From: Gammaproteobacteria bacterium
Lineage (GTDB): Bacteria; Pseudomonadota; Gammaproteobacteria; JAJFKO01
Length of the DNA: 64,000 nucleotides
Reading direction: 5' to 3'
Assembly (NCBI GenBank): GCA_021773175.1
Contig: JAJFKO010000016.1
Location: 1 to 64,000 of the forward strand
The notes beneath the pieces were generated by a model. The model was given only the letters and a program-made list of their open reading frames with translations. It ran no database searches and was not told the DNA's origin. Of this stretch, positions 44,060 through 53,631 are shown one piece after another. Positions within the stretch are counted from its first letter, which is position 1. Each line of letters begins with the position of its first letter. The translations under genes and the position numbers were made by a program.

Positions 44060-46123
44060 ATGAAATACCGCAGCAAAGGTCACTGGCAGAGTGATAATGA
44101 GCATATCAGCCATTTCAAGCATCACTTCTGGGACAATGACCTATACAACTTTTTCAAAGCAAAACTTTATAAATTTTTCGATAAATATAATCCTGATTCA
44201 GATACATCCACATACCGCGATATTGGGACTGGTGCCGAAGAAACTCTTTTACGCGGCGCCCCTTCTGATTACGCCGATGGCGAGGGTGCTCTAGCCGGCA
44301 GTTCTAGACCCAGTGCTCGAGAAATTTCAAATGAAGTCTTTGCGCAATCTGAATCTATTCCGAGTAGTTTCAATACCAGTGATTATATGTGGGTATGGGG
44401 GCAGTTTGTCGATCATGATATTGACTTATCCAAAGAAGGTACGGAATTCTCCCCTATCATTGCACCAGCAGATGATCCACTTTTTAGTTTCATTCCATTT
44501 ACCCGTTCAGGATTTGAAGATGGTACTGGTGAAAATGGCATTCCTCGTGAGCAAATCAATGAAATTACACCACTGTTAGATGGTTCTGTTGTCTATGGCT
44601 CTGATGATGAACGAAACGAGTTTCTGCGTGCTGATGGTGGTAAATTGAAAGTTAGTGACGGCGATTTGCTGCCATTTAATGATCCGGATAACCCACTCCC
44701 TAATGCGGGTGGTGGCAGTAGTGATTTATTTGTAGCCGGTGATGTCCGTGCCAATGAGAATGCAGCCCTAAGTTCTATGCACAATTTATTTGTTCGCGAG
44801 CATAATCGCTGGGTTGATGAATTAGCAGAAGATAATCCTTGGTGGAGTGATGAGAAGCTTTATCAAGAAGCCAAAATTCTTGTTGAAGCGCAATTACAAG
44901 CTATCACTTATAAAGAATTCTTACCTAAATTGCTCGGTGAAAATGCGCTAGAAGAGTACTCAGGTTATCAGACGGATATCGACCCACAAATTGCTAACAT
45001 CTTTGCAACTGCAGCTTATCGCTTAGGGCACACGATGCTTTCTTCTAACATTCAGCGTGTTAATGAAGATGGTAGTGAGGTGGATGGTGGCAGCTTAGCA
45101 TTACGGGATGCCTTCTTCAGGCCGGACGTACTACAAAACGAAGGTAGCATGGAGGCTATTTTTCGCGGCTTAGCGACCCAGGACCATCAAGAAATTGACG
45201 CACAGATTATTGATGATGTGCGTAACTTCCTGTTTGGTGAACCAGGTGCCGGTGGCTTAGATTTAGCATCATTAAACATCGAGCGTGGTCGTGACCATGG
45301 ACTTAGTGATTATAACTCTGCTCGCGAAGCCTATGGCCTCGATAAAGTAACATCCTTTGCTGAAATTACCAGCGATACTGATTTACAGGCAACTCTTGCA
45401 TCTCTCTATGGCAGTGTTGACGACATAGATGTCTTTGTTGGTGGCCTAGCTGAAGATGTCCATGGTGATTCCATGTTAGGCGAGCTTTTTCATACTATTT
45501 TGGTTGATCAGTTTTCACGTATACGTGATGCCGATCCATTGTGGTATGAAACACGACTTTCTGATGAGCAATGGGAACTGCTAGAAGGCAATTTACTTCT
45601 CTCTGATGTCATCATAAACAATACCGATGTTGACTACTTACAGAGTGACGTCTTTGCAACCTATAATCGCATTGGTGGTGATTCCGGCAAAGATAATTTG
45701 ATAGGAACTGCTGATAATGACTTGATTATTGGGTTTAAAGGTAAAGATGAACTCTACGGTGACTTTGGCAATGATGAACTCTATGGTGGACGTGGTAAAG
45801 ATATCTTGAATGGTGGTGCTGGTGATGATTTATTAAACGGTGAGTCTGGTAAAGATTATCTAACTGGCGGCAGCGGCAACGATATCTTTGAAATCAACAA
45901 AGGTAACGGTAAAGATTATATCCTCGACTTTAATCCAGGTGAAGATAAGCTGGATTTAACTGACTTTAATCTTACCGCAAACAAATTAGGTGCGATTACT
46001 AAAGACTTTGGCAACAATACGATGATTAAACTAGGTAAAGGTGATGTCGTCGTCTTATATGATGTTAACGAAGTCGATATAGACTTTAACAATGATATTA
46101 TTGGCCTTGATGACTCTATTTAG
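44060..46123 (+). CDS. Animal-type heme peroxidase with RTX calcium-binding repeats
   Basis: The ATG at 44060 is preceded by GGGGAG; an upstream TTG frame start is unlikely. The roughly 687-residue protein has a peroxinectin/peroxidasin-like domain: distal His in WGQFVDHDID, NLFVREHNRWVDELA, and proximal His in AAYRLGHTML with ..LNIERGRDHGL. Near the C-terminus are five or six RTX nonapeptides (GKDELYGDFGNDELYGGRGK, GGAGDDLLNG, GGSGNDIFEI). RTX repeats bind calcium outside the cell and mark type I secretion substrates; no type I secretion genes are in the window. The gene looks richer in G+C than its neighbours and has bacterial-marine type relatives, consistent with transfer. Confidence 0.93.
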   Translation: MKYRSKGHWQSDNEHISHFKHHFWDNDLYNFFKAKLYKFFDKYNPDSDTSTYRDIGTGAEETLLRGAPSDYADGEGALAGSSRPSAREISNEVFAQSESIPSSFNTSDYMWVWGQFVDHDIDLSKEGTEFSPIIAPADDPLFSFIPFTRSGFEDGTGENGIPREQINEITPLLDGSVVYGSDDERNEFLRADGGKLKVSDGDLLPFNDPDNPLPNAGGGSSDLFVAGDVRANENAALSSMHNLFVREHNRWVDELAEDNPWWSDEKLYQEAKILVEAQLQAITYKEFLPKLLGENALEEYSGYQTDIDPQIANIFATAAYRLGHTMLSSNIQRVNEDGSEVDGGSLALRDAFFRPDVLQNEGSMEAIFRGLATQDHQEIDAQIIDDVRNFLFGEPGAGGLDLASLNIERGRDHGLSDYNSAREAYGLDKVTSFAEITSDTDLQATLASLYGSVDDIDVFVGGLAEDVHGDSMLGELFHTILVDQFSRIRDADPLWYETRLSDEQWELLEGNLLLSDVIINNTDVDYLQSDVFATYNRIGGDSGKDNLIGTADNDLIIGFKGKDELYGDFGNDELYGGRGKDILNGGAGDDLLNGESGKDYLTGGSGNDIFEINKGNGKDYILDFNPGEDKLDLTDFNLTANKLGAITKDFGNNTMIKLGKGDVVVLYDVNEVDIDFNNDIIGLDDSI

Positions 46124-46204
46124 CCTCTCATGTCGACTAGATTTGCACTTATATAAGATATTAAGTTATATTATTTATTTAATAAATTAGTAATAATGGT
46201 ATTT

Positions 46205-46663
46205 ATGCAAATCTGGATTGATGGTGATGCTTGCCCTCGAGCAATTAAAGATATAATTTTTCGAGCGGCGACTCGAACTCAAACAAAAGTAACCCTTGTT
46301 GCTAATCATTTTGTCAGCATGCCGCCTTCACCTTTTATTAAAAGTATTATTGTACCTTCAGGTTTTGATGTCGCCGATAATAAGATTGTTGAATGTTTAG
46401 CAGAAAATGATTTAGTGATTACAGCGGATATCCCTCTGGCTGACGAAGTCATTACAAAGAAAGCTATCGCACTCAACCCTCGCGGCACATTATATTCTGC
46501 TAGCAATATTAAGCAAAAACTTGCTATACGTAATTTCAATGTAACACTGCGAGATTCTGGTGTACTTAGAGGTGGAGCAAGCACACTCAGCAAAAAAGAA
46601 ATTCAAGCCTTTTCTAATCATCTAGATAAGATTCTAATGCAATGGTCGAAACAGACTAAATAA
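46205..46663 (+). CDS. yaiI: UPF0178 (YaiI/DUF188) family protein
   Basis: This protein of about 152 residues has the family start MQIWIDGDACPRAIKDIIFR, DLVITADIPLADEVITK in the middle, and LNPRGTLYSASNI, followed by LRGGASTLSKKEIQAFSNHL. It resembles PIN-like nuclease folds, but no activity is established for the family. The first Met of the open frame (46196) is less likely, because homologues begin at the MxIWID segment. Confidence 0.93.
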   Translation: MQIWIDGDACPRAIKDIIFRAATRTQTKVTLVANHFVSMPPSPFIKSIIVPSGFDVADNKIVECLAENDLVITADIPLADEVITKKAIALNPRGTLYSASNIKQKLAIRNFNVTLRDSGVLRGGASTLSKKEIQAFSNHLDKILMQWSKQTK

Positions 46664-46762
46664 ATGAAAAATACACTGACATTATTATTTTAGATTTTTA
46701 TAACGCTCATTGTTGAATATTAATAATCTACTGTCTGATAAATTTATTGTCGTATACACGCG

Positions 46763-48001
46763 CTAATCTAACTCTGTTCCCATTATATTTTTTAATGAAT
46801 CACACACATCCATTAATAAAAGATCATCTGCATACCCTCCTATAAATGATAGGCCAATAGGTACACCGTCATATTCAACAAGCGGAATAGTAATTTCAGG
46901 TGTTCGCGAAACTCCTGAAATAGCTGTAACCCCCATCGTCCGCAAATAATACTCGCGCGAAACAAAAAAATCGTTAAGTATATCTTTGTGTTTTGGCGCC
47001 AAGTCGACAGTGGTAGGAAAACAAAGAATATTACCATTACTTAAGAAATGACGAACCTTTCTGGCAAACCGGCTTGTTTCCAAAAGCAGTCCTTGAATAT
47101 TTGCACGACTACCTCCTTTAACACGCTTAGATATATTTTCAAATGTATATGCTACATTTGGACTGAACGCTGACATATTTTCTTCAATCCAGCTACCATG
47201 TGTACTCCATAAGTTTGAACGAATAAGCGGCCAAGCTCTTTCGGCTAACCATGAACTATCAATAGGTTCTCCAACTATTTTCCCATAAGTTACATGCTGT
47301 CCTGGATAGACCTTGGTAATTTCATTTATTACAGGTGCCATAATCTGTTGTATCGGGAAGTCACAATTTGCAAAAATATCATCAAGAAAATTTATTGTTA
47401 GATTTGTTGTACTATTTGTATTTACTGACGCCAATAAAACTTGTAACACTTTACTTAATACCTGACCATTATTCGCAAAAACACCAACCGTATCAAAGCT
47501 TGGCGCCATAGGTATAACTCCAGCTGTTGAAATTAATCCATGTGATGGTCGATACCCCCAAAGTCCACAATTACTTGCAGGCACTCTTACTGAACCACTA
47601 GTATCAGTTCCCAAAGCAAAATCAACTAAACCACTGGCAACGACTGCGGCTGAACCACTAGATGAACCTCCGGTTATTCTATCGGGTGCTTTAGTATTAA
47701 TCGGGTTTTTATAGAATTCATTCATCCCCAAGAGACTACAAGCCAATTCATCTAATTGCGTTTTGCCTATGCAGTTCGCACCGGCAGTTAGAAGTTGGTC
47801 GACACAAACAGCATTAGCCACAGCTTTCGTATGAGTCTCCTCCCAACATGGATTACCATTTCCGGTTTTGCAATTTGCTAAATCAATATTATCTTTTACT
47901 GCAAAAGATAAATCACTTAACGCTCCTGCTGCATAAGGTTTTTTTATACATTTTCGAATAAGCCCGTGGCTAGGATCAATTAACTTAGTTTTATTCGACA
48001 T
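46763..48001 (-). CDS. Amidase signature family hydrolase (paralogue)
   Basis: This 412-residue protein is a close paralogue of the enzyme at 27075-28277. Both share the catalytic segments SFAVKDNIDLAN (Lys), TGGSSSGSAAVVASGLVDF (cis-Ser) and GTDTSGSVRVPASNCGLWGY. It should cleave an amide, substrate unknown. The two copies lie about 19 kb apart on the same strand and differ in the middle. Confidence 0.92.
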   Translation of the reverse strand: MSNKTKLIDPSHGLIRKCIKKPYAAGALSDLSFAVKDNIDLANCKTGNGNPCWEETHTKAVANAVCVDQLLTAGANCIGKTQLDELACSLLGMNEFYKNPINTKAPDRITGGSSSGSAAVVASGLVDFALGTDTSGSVRVPASNCGLWGYRPSHGLISTAGVIPMAPSFDTVGVFANNGQVLSKVLQVLLASVNTNSTTNLTINFLDDIFANCDFPIQQIMAPVINEITKVYPGQHVTYGKIVGEPIDSSWLAERAWPLIRSNLWSTHGSWIEENMSAFSPNVAYTFENISKRVKGGSRANIQGLLLETSRFARKVRHFLSNGNILCFPTTVDLAPKHKDILNDFFVSREYYLRTMGVTAISGVSRTPEITIPLVEYDGVPIGLSFIGGYADDLLLMDVCDSLKNIMGTELD

Positions 48002-48209
48002 TTAATTTCCTTTGCTATCCAGCTAAAGCTTAACAGATTATTTTCAACAAAAGCTGACGTTTCCATTGATACTTATATTGTAGTCATATTTTATTAAATA
48101 TGATGTTATCTACAGCTGTATTTTTTTTTTGATATTCACATTTGATGTAATGCCGCATTTTATATGCTTTTAATTAGCTTGGGAACCTTATCTTTATAAT
48201 CTTAACAGG

Positions 48210-48595
48210 GATATTCGGACTGGATACACAGATATTTTAACGCCATCGTTGCCAACCATCCCTCCTTGTTTCAAATAAATATAACGTTCATGCAGTTAAC
48301 CATTACAATTCACTTTGCTGGCTTATGCTATTACATAACTTATTGCAGGTATACTCTCTGCTCATGTTAATAATATAATTGCCAGACCTTGGTATTTTGA
48401 AGTGCGTTCGTTATAGCAGGTATTACGAATACACTTTTTGTTTTTTTACAAATAAGCACCACTGCAACTGTCAGCGCAATTGTTTCGATGATAGATGTAG
48501 AGTCGCAGTTTGACTTAGGAATAATACTTATTTTATTAATACTATTCTGTTTCTTACTTTATATTAAATTAATAAACCAAAATAAAAATTCGTAG
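48210..48595 (+). pseudogene. Decayed MFS (Bcr/CflA-type) transporter
   Basis: Read with frameshifts, the plus strand contains transporter pieces: ILTPSLPTI, FQINITFMQLTITIHFAG (like the VQxTISxFF segment of Bcr/CflA drug transporters), LIAGILSAHV and a C-terminal hydrophobic part (ITNTLFVFLQISTTATVSAI, ILILLILFCFLLYIK) ending at TAG. At least two frameshifts, internal stops and a large internal deletion are needed. It is the only content of the 48002-48652 stretch. Confidence 0.6.
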
Positions 48596-48652
48596 TTTAT
48601 GCCCCGGCGAGTATATAATCGTAAAACATTGCAAAATGGAGTATTGATTATT

Positions 48653-49378
48653 ATGGCAACATTCATTCTTATTCATGGCGCTTGGCACGGCGGTTGGTGT
48701 TGGGAGCAAGTAACGCCTATCTTAGAAGAACAAGGGCATCGCGTTTTAGCGCCAGATCTACCCTGTATGGGAAAAGACAATACACCATTAGAAAAGATCA
48801 CTCTTGATAGCTGGGTTCAATTTGTCTGTGACCTTGCACGCCAACAAAATGAGAAAGTAATACTCGTAGGCCATAGTCGTGGTGGTCTCATTATCAGTCA
48901 AGTAGCAGAATATATTCCTGAGCATATTCAAGGTCTAATTTATTTAACGGCATTTCTTATACCTAATGGCGCGACATTATTAGAAACGTTGCGTCAACAA
49001 CCTCAACCATCAAAACAGCCACCCGACATTGTCATTTCAGACGATAAACGCACCTCAACGATTACCACTGCATCAGTTCGTAATACGTTTTATAATACAT
49101 CATCCGAGGAATTGATTAAGCGAGCAACATCATTGTTAGTCCCAGAACCCATGGTAAGCTTTGTGACGCCACTGGCATTGACCGATGAAAAGTTTGGACA
49201 AGTACCGCGCGCATATATTGAATGTTTACAAGATATGGCAATACCTATTTCGCTGCAACGGAGCATGCTATCAAAACTGCCATGCCAACAAGTACAAAAA
49301 CTCGATACCGACCACTCACCCTTTTACTCAGCACCAGCAGCATTGGCTGCAAGTCTTGCTGAGCTTGTAATACCATGA
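48653..49378 (+). CDS. Alpha/beta hydrolase (EstC/salicylate-esterase-like)
   Basis: The start at 48653 follows TGGAGT; a longer frame from 48599 has no ribosome-binding site. The roughly 241-residue enzyme starts ATFILIHGAWHGGWCWEQV, with the oxyanion-hole HG, nucleophile in ILVGHSRGGLIISQVAEYI and catalytic His in LDTDHSPFYSAPAAL. It belongs to the family of plant-type methyl esterases and bacterial EstC-like esterases. The substrate is unknown. It converges on the PrpF gene and is followed by a symmetric terminator. Confidence 0.92.
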   Translation: MATFILIHGAWHGGWCWEQVTPILEEQGHRVLAPDLPCMGKDNTPLEKITLDSWVQFVCDLARQQNEKVILVGHSRGGLIISQVAEYIPEHIQGLIYLTAFLIPNGATLLETLRQQPQPSKQPPDIVISDDKRTSTITTASVRNTFYNTSSEELIKRATSLLVPEPMVSFVTPLALTDEKFGQVPRAYIECLQDMAIPISLQRSMLSKLPCQQVQKLDTDHSPFYSAPAALAASLAELVIP

Positions 49379-49417
49379 TTTGAAATAATTAATCTGCTTG
49401 TTAGTTCATTGAAGAAC

Positions 49418-49448
49418 CTTAATCTACGCAGACTTTGCGTAGATTAAG
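49418..49448. terminator. Bidirectional stem-loop between convergent genes
   Basis: A 13-bp perfect stem (CTTAATCTACGCA with TGCGTAGATTAAG) with a 5-base loop lies between the convergent hydrolase and PrpF genes. Symmetric AT-rich flanks fit a terminator acting in both directions, although the T-tract is short. Confidence 0.75.
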
Positions 49449-49500
49449 CAGATATTCGACGCAAAAGCATATTTTCGCTTAATAAATAACCTTGTCGAGC

Positions 49501-50577
49501 TTAATTAGGCACAAAAACATGGCCTTCGAATAACGGTCGAGCAGTTCTGATACATGCCACAGATGGAAAATTGATTTTATTAGAAGATTTATCGACAGCA
49601 ATGCAAGTATCGATTTTTCCTGAAACATGTTCAATTCGCACAGATTGCTCGTATTTTTCATCATCAGGATGTACCAGTTTTGCTATCTTGCTCGCAACCG
49701 AGCCTTCAATTGAGCATGCAGCGGCAATACAGAGCGCACCAGAAACAGCATGAGCCGCATGACAATCAAAAGGCGTAAAATAGTTTGAACGAATCGCGCC
49801 ATCTTTTTGTGGTGGTGCAATTATACAAATTTTGGGGCAGATAGAATGCGAAACATCACCGAATCCCATTTTTAAGGCCGCCTGTTCTCTTACTTTCTCT
49901 AGCCGTTCTAAAAATTCAAAATCAATATCAAAGTCATGTTTTGATTCATAGCCTGTTTTTCCCAATGCTTCCGCATAAGTAATAACTATTGGTACAACCA
50001 CATCAATACATGAAACAGGAATACCTTCGAACTCATCTATTACACTACCTGTTGGCAATAATTCACCTGTTTTAGAACCAACAGGATTAATGAAACTAAG
50101 TTTTATTGGCGCTGCGGTTCCCGGCACACCATCAATACTAGCATCACCATCGAAAGTAATTATTCCCTCGGGTGTTTGCAGTGTCGCTTCAGTTATTACA
50201 CCAGTATTCTCATTAAAAACACTCACCGTAGTTTCTGGATGCTGAGTGACAACCATGCCTTGCATAACAGCATACGTGGCAGCAGCAGAAAGCATATTGC
50301 CACAGTTTAAAACTGTCTCAACGATAGCTTTATTAACATGTACTTGGCAAAACAAATAGTCGATGTCTACCCCATTCCTTTTTGATGGTGCAACAATAGC
50401 GACTTTACTAGAGAGTGAATCACCACCACCGATGCCATCGATTTGACGCTTAAATGGAGATCCCATTAAATCCAACAACATTTTATTACGTAAAGATTCA
50501 TCGCTAGGTAAGTCAGACTTAAGGAACACTGGACCTTTCGAAGTACCGCCTCTAAATAATATACATGGAATTTCTAT
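49501..50577 (-). CDS. PrpF family isomerase (4-oxalomesaconate tautomerase/aconitate-isomerase type)
   Basis: The ATG at 50577 follows AAGGG. The roughly 358-residue protein has PrpF landmarks: IPCILFRGGTSKGPVFLKSD, IDGIGGGDSLSSKVAIVAPS, LNCGNMLSAAATYAV (catalytic Cys) and GVPGTAAPIKLSF. PrpF-type proteins move double bonds in tricarboxylic or oxalomesaconic acids. No methylcitrate-cycle genes are adjacent, so the substrate is open. Confidence 0.93.
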   Translation of the reverse strand: MEIPCILFRGGTSKGPVFLKSDLPSDESLRNKMLLDLMGSPFKRQIDGIGGGDSLSSKVAIVAPSKRNGVDIDYLFCQVHVNKAIVETVLNCGNMLSAAATYAVMQGMVVTQHPETTVSVFNENTGVITEATLQTPEGIITFDGDASIDGVPGTAAPIKLSFINPVGSKTGELLPTGSVIDEFEGIPVSCIDVVVPIVITYAEALGKTGYESKHDFDIDFEFLERLEKVREQAALKMGFGDVSHSICPKICIIAPPQKDGAIRSNYFTPFDCHAAHAVSGALCIAAACSIEGSVASKIAKLVHPDDEKYEQSVRIEHVSGKIDTCIAVDKSSNKINFPSVACIRTARPLFEGHVFVPN

Positions 50578-50734
50578 CATATAGTAACCCTTACCCATTA
50601 GTTTAATCACTTATAAGCCTGGCACTGGATTATATAAAAATCAAACTTAATATCGAAAAAACAACCTAACTCAGTTATCGTCTATAATTATCAAATTATA
50701 GCTAAATAGCATTATGTCTAAAAAAGGGATTCTT

Positions 50735-52093
50735 ATGAACTTTCAAATATTAGAACAAGAACTTTTCTCTATGGTTAGAGATAAAATGCCAACACACCTA
50801 GAGCATTTAACTTGGTCCAAGCCGCAACTCAGAGAACATCAATCGCATAGATTGCAACAAATACTAACCCACGCCAAGCAACACACTCATTACTATCAAA
50901 AAGTATTGCACGATATTGATACTGAGTCATTTAACTTAGCTGACCTTCAACAACTACCAATAAACACAAAACAAGATACGCTTGATAACTGGAATGACTT
51001 TGTTGTAGATCAGGTCATCACACGAGATAAAGCCGAACAGCATTTAAAAAACTTTCGTGAGGGCATTTCTGACAACCCTTTTTATAATGATAATTATTTA
51101 CTATTCGCAACGGGTGGTTCTTCTGGCTTGCGTGGTTTATTTGTATGGAGCATAACAGATTTTGCTGATTTTATTTGCCAAGCATATCGATATCAAATAA
51201 AAGATAAGAAAGTTGACCATGACGGAATGAAACTTGCGGTACTTGTTTCTCCAACATGGTTACATGCAAGTTTAGCCGTATTTTATGAACATCCAAATCC
51301 AGCCGTTGAAGTAAAACACTTTCCAGCCACAATGCCCATTAATCAATTAATGCAGGAGTTAGAGCAATATCAACCCGATCAAATTATTGGCTACAGCACT
51401 ATCATCGTTGAGCTTAGTCATTTTGCCAATGCTGGTCAGTTACATATTAAGCCCTCTTACGTCTCAACAAATTCAGAACCTTTAGATCAAGCAGGACGTA
51501 ACAGTATAAATAAAGCCTGGGCGCTGGAAGCAACCAATATGTGGTGTAGTGTTGAGGCTGGTTTCATGGGTAGTGAAGATGAACAGCACAAAGGTATGTG
51601 GATAACAGATGATTTTTGTATTTTAGAATCTGTTGATGAAAATTTGCAACCGGTTGCAAATCCAGGTGATGCGAAAAAATTACTGATGACAAATTTATTA
51701 AATCATAGCTTTCCATTGATTCGTTATGTCATTGATGATTCAGTCAGCATTAATAATACCACTGATAATACGTATCGTTTAGCGGGCGACATTCGTTGTC
51801 GAGTAACAGATTGGTTTATTTATCATGAAAACATTAAAATCAATCCCATGACGTTTTGCTTACCATTAGAAGAATATGAAGAAATCCATGGGTTTCAAGT
51901 ACAGCAAACGCCATCTGGTGCGGTTATTAATCTAGTTTCAAATGTGGCGTTAGATCTTGCTGCAATCAAAGAAAGTATTCAGCACGCATTAGAAGAATCC
52001 GGATTGAAAAATGCTAAAATTGAAGTAAAACAACTTGCTGAAATAGCACGACATGATGAGACAGGTAAGATTAAACGCTTTATTGCTTGCTAA
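50735..52093 (+). CDS. PaaK-like adenylate-forming enzyme (CoA ligase family)
   Basis: The ATG at 50735 follows AAGGGA. The roughly 452-residue protein resembles phenylacetate-CoA ligase or coenzyme F390 synthetase-like proteins: LTHAKQHTHYYQKVLHDI near the start, the ATP-binding LFATGGSSGLRGLFVW, and PLIRYVIDDSV with YRLAGDIRCRVTDW. It would adenylate a carboxylic acid; the substrate is unknown. The C-terminal domain appears complete (GKIKRFI). It diverges from PrpF, and the spacer holds the hairpin CTATAATT-ATC-AAATTATAG. Confidence 0.88.
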   Translation: MNFQILEQELFSMVRDKMPTHLEHLTWSKPQLREHQSHRLQQILTHAKQHTHYYQKVLHDIDTESFNLADLQQLPINTKQDTLDNWNDFVVDQVITRDKAEQHLKNFREGISDNPFYNDNYLLFATGGSSGLRGLFVWSITDFADFICQAYRYQIKDKKVDHDGMKLAVLVSPTWLHASLAVFYEHPNPAVEVKHFPATMPINQLMQELEQYQPDQIIGYSTIIVELSHFANAGQLHIKPSYVSTNSEPLDQAGRNSINKAWALEATNMWCSVEAGFMGSEDEQHKGMWITDDFCILESVDENLQPVANPGDAKKLLMTNLLNHSFPLIRYVIDDSVSINNTTDNTYRLAGDIRCRVTDWFIYHENIKINPMTFCLPLEEYEEIHGFQVQQTPSGAVINLVSNVALDLAAIKESIQHALEESGLKNAKIEVKQLAEIARHDETGKIKRFIAC

Positions 52094-52185
52094 AATAATA
52101 GCCTCAATTATTTTTTGCAACAGCTCTGCATTTCTTACAAAAATTATATGACCAAAATTAAAATAAAGATTGATGTGGCTCCACA

Positions 52186-53445
52186 TTATGGGGCCACACG
52201 ATATAAACACATTAAAAATCCTAAGGCCACTAACAGGTAAGCTGGCAACAAGGCCAATGATAAATGAAAATCATGCACACTAAATATAAGCGTATGATTA
52301 ACCATTTTGCGCGCCCCAAAAGTATCCAATAACTTTCCAACCAAAGGCTCTGAAAAAGCGCCAAGAATTGCATCTCCAGTATTGATCAAACTTACCACTG
52401 TCGCCATCAAGGCCAAGTTATTTAACTCTCGACCCAAGGTGAAACCTAACATAAAAGCACCAGTTCCTAGTCCAAATAAAAACAAAAAACAGCCTATAAA
52501 TAGATAATTTAAATCAGGGCCATAAATAACCATCGTCAATGAGATTAATGACATAACAAGCCCAGTAAACATCATGCTATATCGACGTTGAAATAAATCA
52601 GATAGATATCCAAATAAAGGCCCACCAATGGCTAAACCTAAAAACATCATGGAGGTTAATGTTGCTGCACCAGTGCGACTAAGATTATAGGCCGTTTCTA
52701 GAAACGGATTTCCCCATAAGCCTCCAAATACAGCTAATGGCGTAAAAGCTAAACCACTATAAAACATTAATAACCAATTTTGTTTTTTATTAAGTATTAC
52801 AAAAAAATCTTTCCATTTAACACCACGACAACTAAATTCTTTTGACTTATTAGGTTCATGATTTTTAACAAATATGAAAAATAAAACAGCAATGGCTAGC
52901 CCAACCACGCCACAATAGAATAAGCTATCTTGCCAACCTGATACAGAAACAAGCCAAGCTAATGGTGCCTCACCTCCCATGGAACCTAACATGGCAGCAG
53001 TTGCTAATAAGCCTCCGATAAAAGCAAAGCGTTCTGGTTTAAAATAAGTGCTCGCCATTTTCATGTAACTCACTGTAGCAAAAGCTGCACCTACACCAAT
53101 GCAAGCTCGTGCAACCCAAGCTACAATTAATGAGTCCGCTTGGGAAAATAATAAAGCTCCAAAAGCACAAACAGCAATGGCCATGCTTGTTAACACGCGA
53201 GGATTAAATTTATCTAACAATGGTCCAGCAAATAGCTGCATAACTAAATATGTATAAAAATACATAGCAGCTAAATTTCCTAAGCCAGCGCCATTCAAAT
53301 GAAAATGTAGCATTAAATCATTCGTCATGATGCTGGGGGAAACTTGCAAAACGTACTTATAAAATAAAAATAAAGCAGAAAAGCTTATGATTAGCCATGG
53401 ATAGCTTCTTTGAGTTATTAATGACTTATTTTTCAGGGTATTCAT
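52186..53445 (-). CDS. MFS transporter behind a leader peptide
   Basis: This 419-residue protein has about 12 membrane segments. MFS motif A is GPLLDKFNPRVL near residue 75 (GxLxDRxGxR-like), repeated in GPLFGYLSDLFQRRYSMM. Legionella-type organisms use similar MFS proteins (Pht family) for amino-acid uptake. The Ile-rich leader ORF upstream (53530-53631) makes isoleucine or a branched-chain amino acid a reasonable guess for the substrate. This is an inference from regulation, not from the protein itself. Confidence 0.88.
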   Translation of the reverse strand: MNTLKNKSLITQRSYPWLIISFSALFLFYKYVLQVSPSIMTNDLMLHFHLNGAGLGNLAAMYFYTYLVMQLFAGPLLDKFNPRVLTSMAIAVCAFGALLFSQADSLIVAWVARACIGVGAAFATVSYMKMASTYFKPERFAFIGGLLATAAMLGSMGGEAPLAWLVSVSGWQDSLFYCGVVGLAIAVLFFIFVKNHEPNKSKEFSCRGVKWKDFFVILNKKQNWLLMFYSGLAFTPLAVFGGLWGNPFLETAYNLSRTGAATLTSMMFLGLAIGGPLFGYLSDLFQRRYSMMFTGLVMSLISLTMVIYGPDLNYLFIGCFLFLFGLGTGAFMLGFTLGRELNNLALMATVVSLINTGDAILGAFSEPLVGKLLDTFGARKMVNHTLIFSVHDFHLSLALLPAYLLVALGFLMCLYRVAP

Positions 53446-53492
53446 AATAGTGATCTCATTATTCAGTTATAACAAAAGTTTTGTTTTGCGTT

Positions 53493-53535
53493 GCGCTAAC
53501 CCTGAGATAGCGCCACAAAAAAAACTACGCTACCA
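53493..53535 (-). promoter_or_regulatory. Alternative stem-loops after the leader ORF (candidate attenuator)
   Basis: On the minus strand three segments can pair in mutually exclusive ways. GGTAGCG (53529-53535, at the leader stop codon) pairs with CGCTATC (53506-53512), and the overlapping GCGCTA (53508-53513) pairs with TAGCGC (53493-53498). Eight T lie between the first two segments. This resembles the 1:2 versus 2:3 choice of amino-acid attenuators, but a clean terminator T-tract after the second hairpin is not seen. Confidence 0.45.
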
Positions 53536-53631
53536 CAGGCGAATAATGATAATGCTGATAATAATAGACGCACGAGCTACAACTGCAGTTGCGGCTGTTT
53601 TTTTATTTAAATGCTCGTATGAGTATGACAT
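53530..53631 (-). CDS. Isoleucine-rich leader peptide (33 residues)
   Basis: This short frame, upstream of the MFS gene on the same strand, begins MSYSYEHLNKKTAATAVVAR and continues SIIISIIII before RLW. Seven of eight consecutive residues in the last third are Ile, as in ilv-type leader peptides. A TTGACA -35-like hexamer lies about 60 bp upstream with a weaker -10 (TGTACT). The ribosome-binding site is modest. Ribosome stalling at Ile codons would shift the alternative stem-loops that follow. Confidence 0.65.
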   Translation of the reverse strand: MSYSYEHLNKKTAATAVVARASIIISIIIIRLW

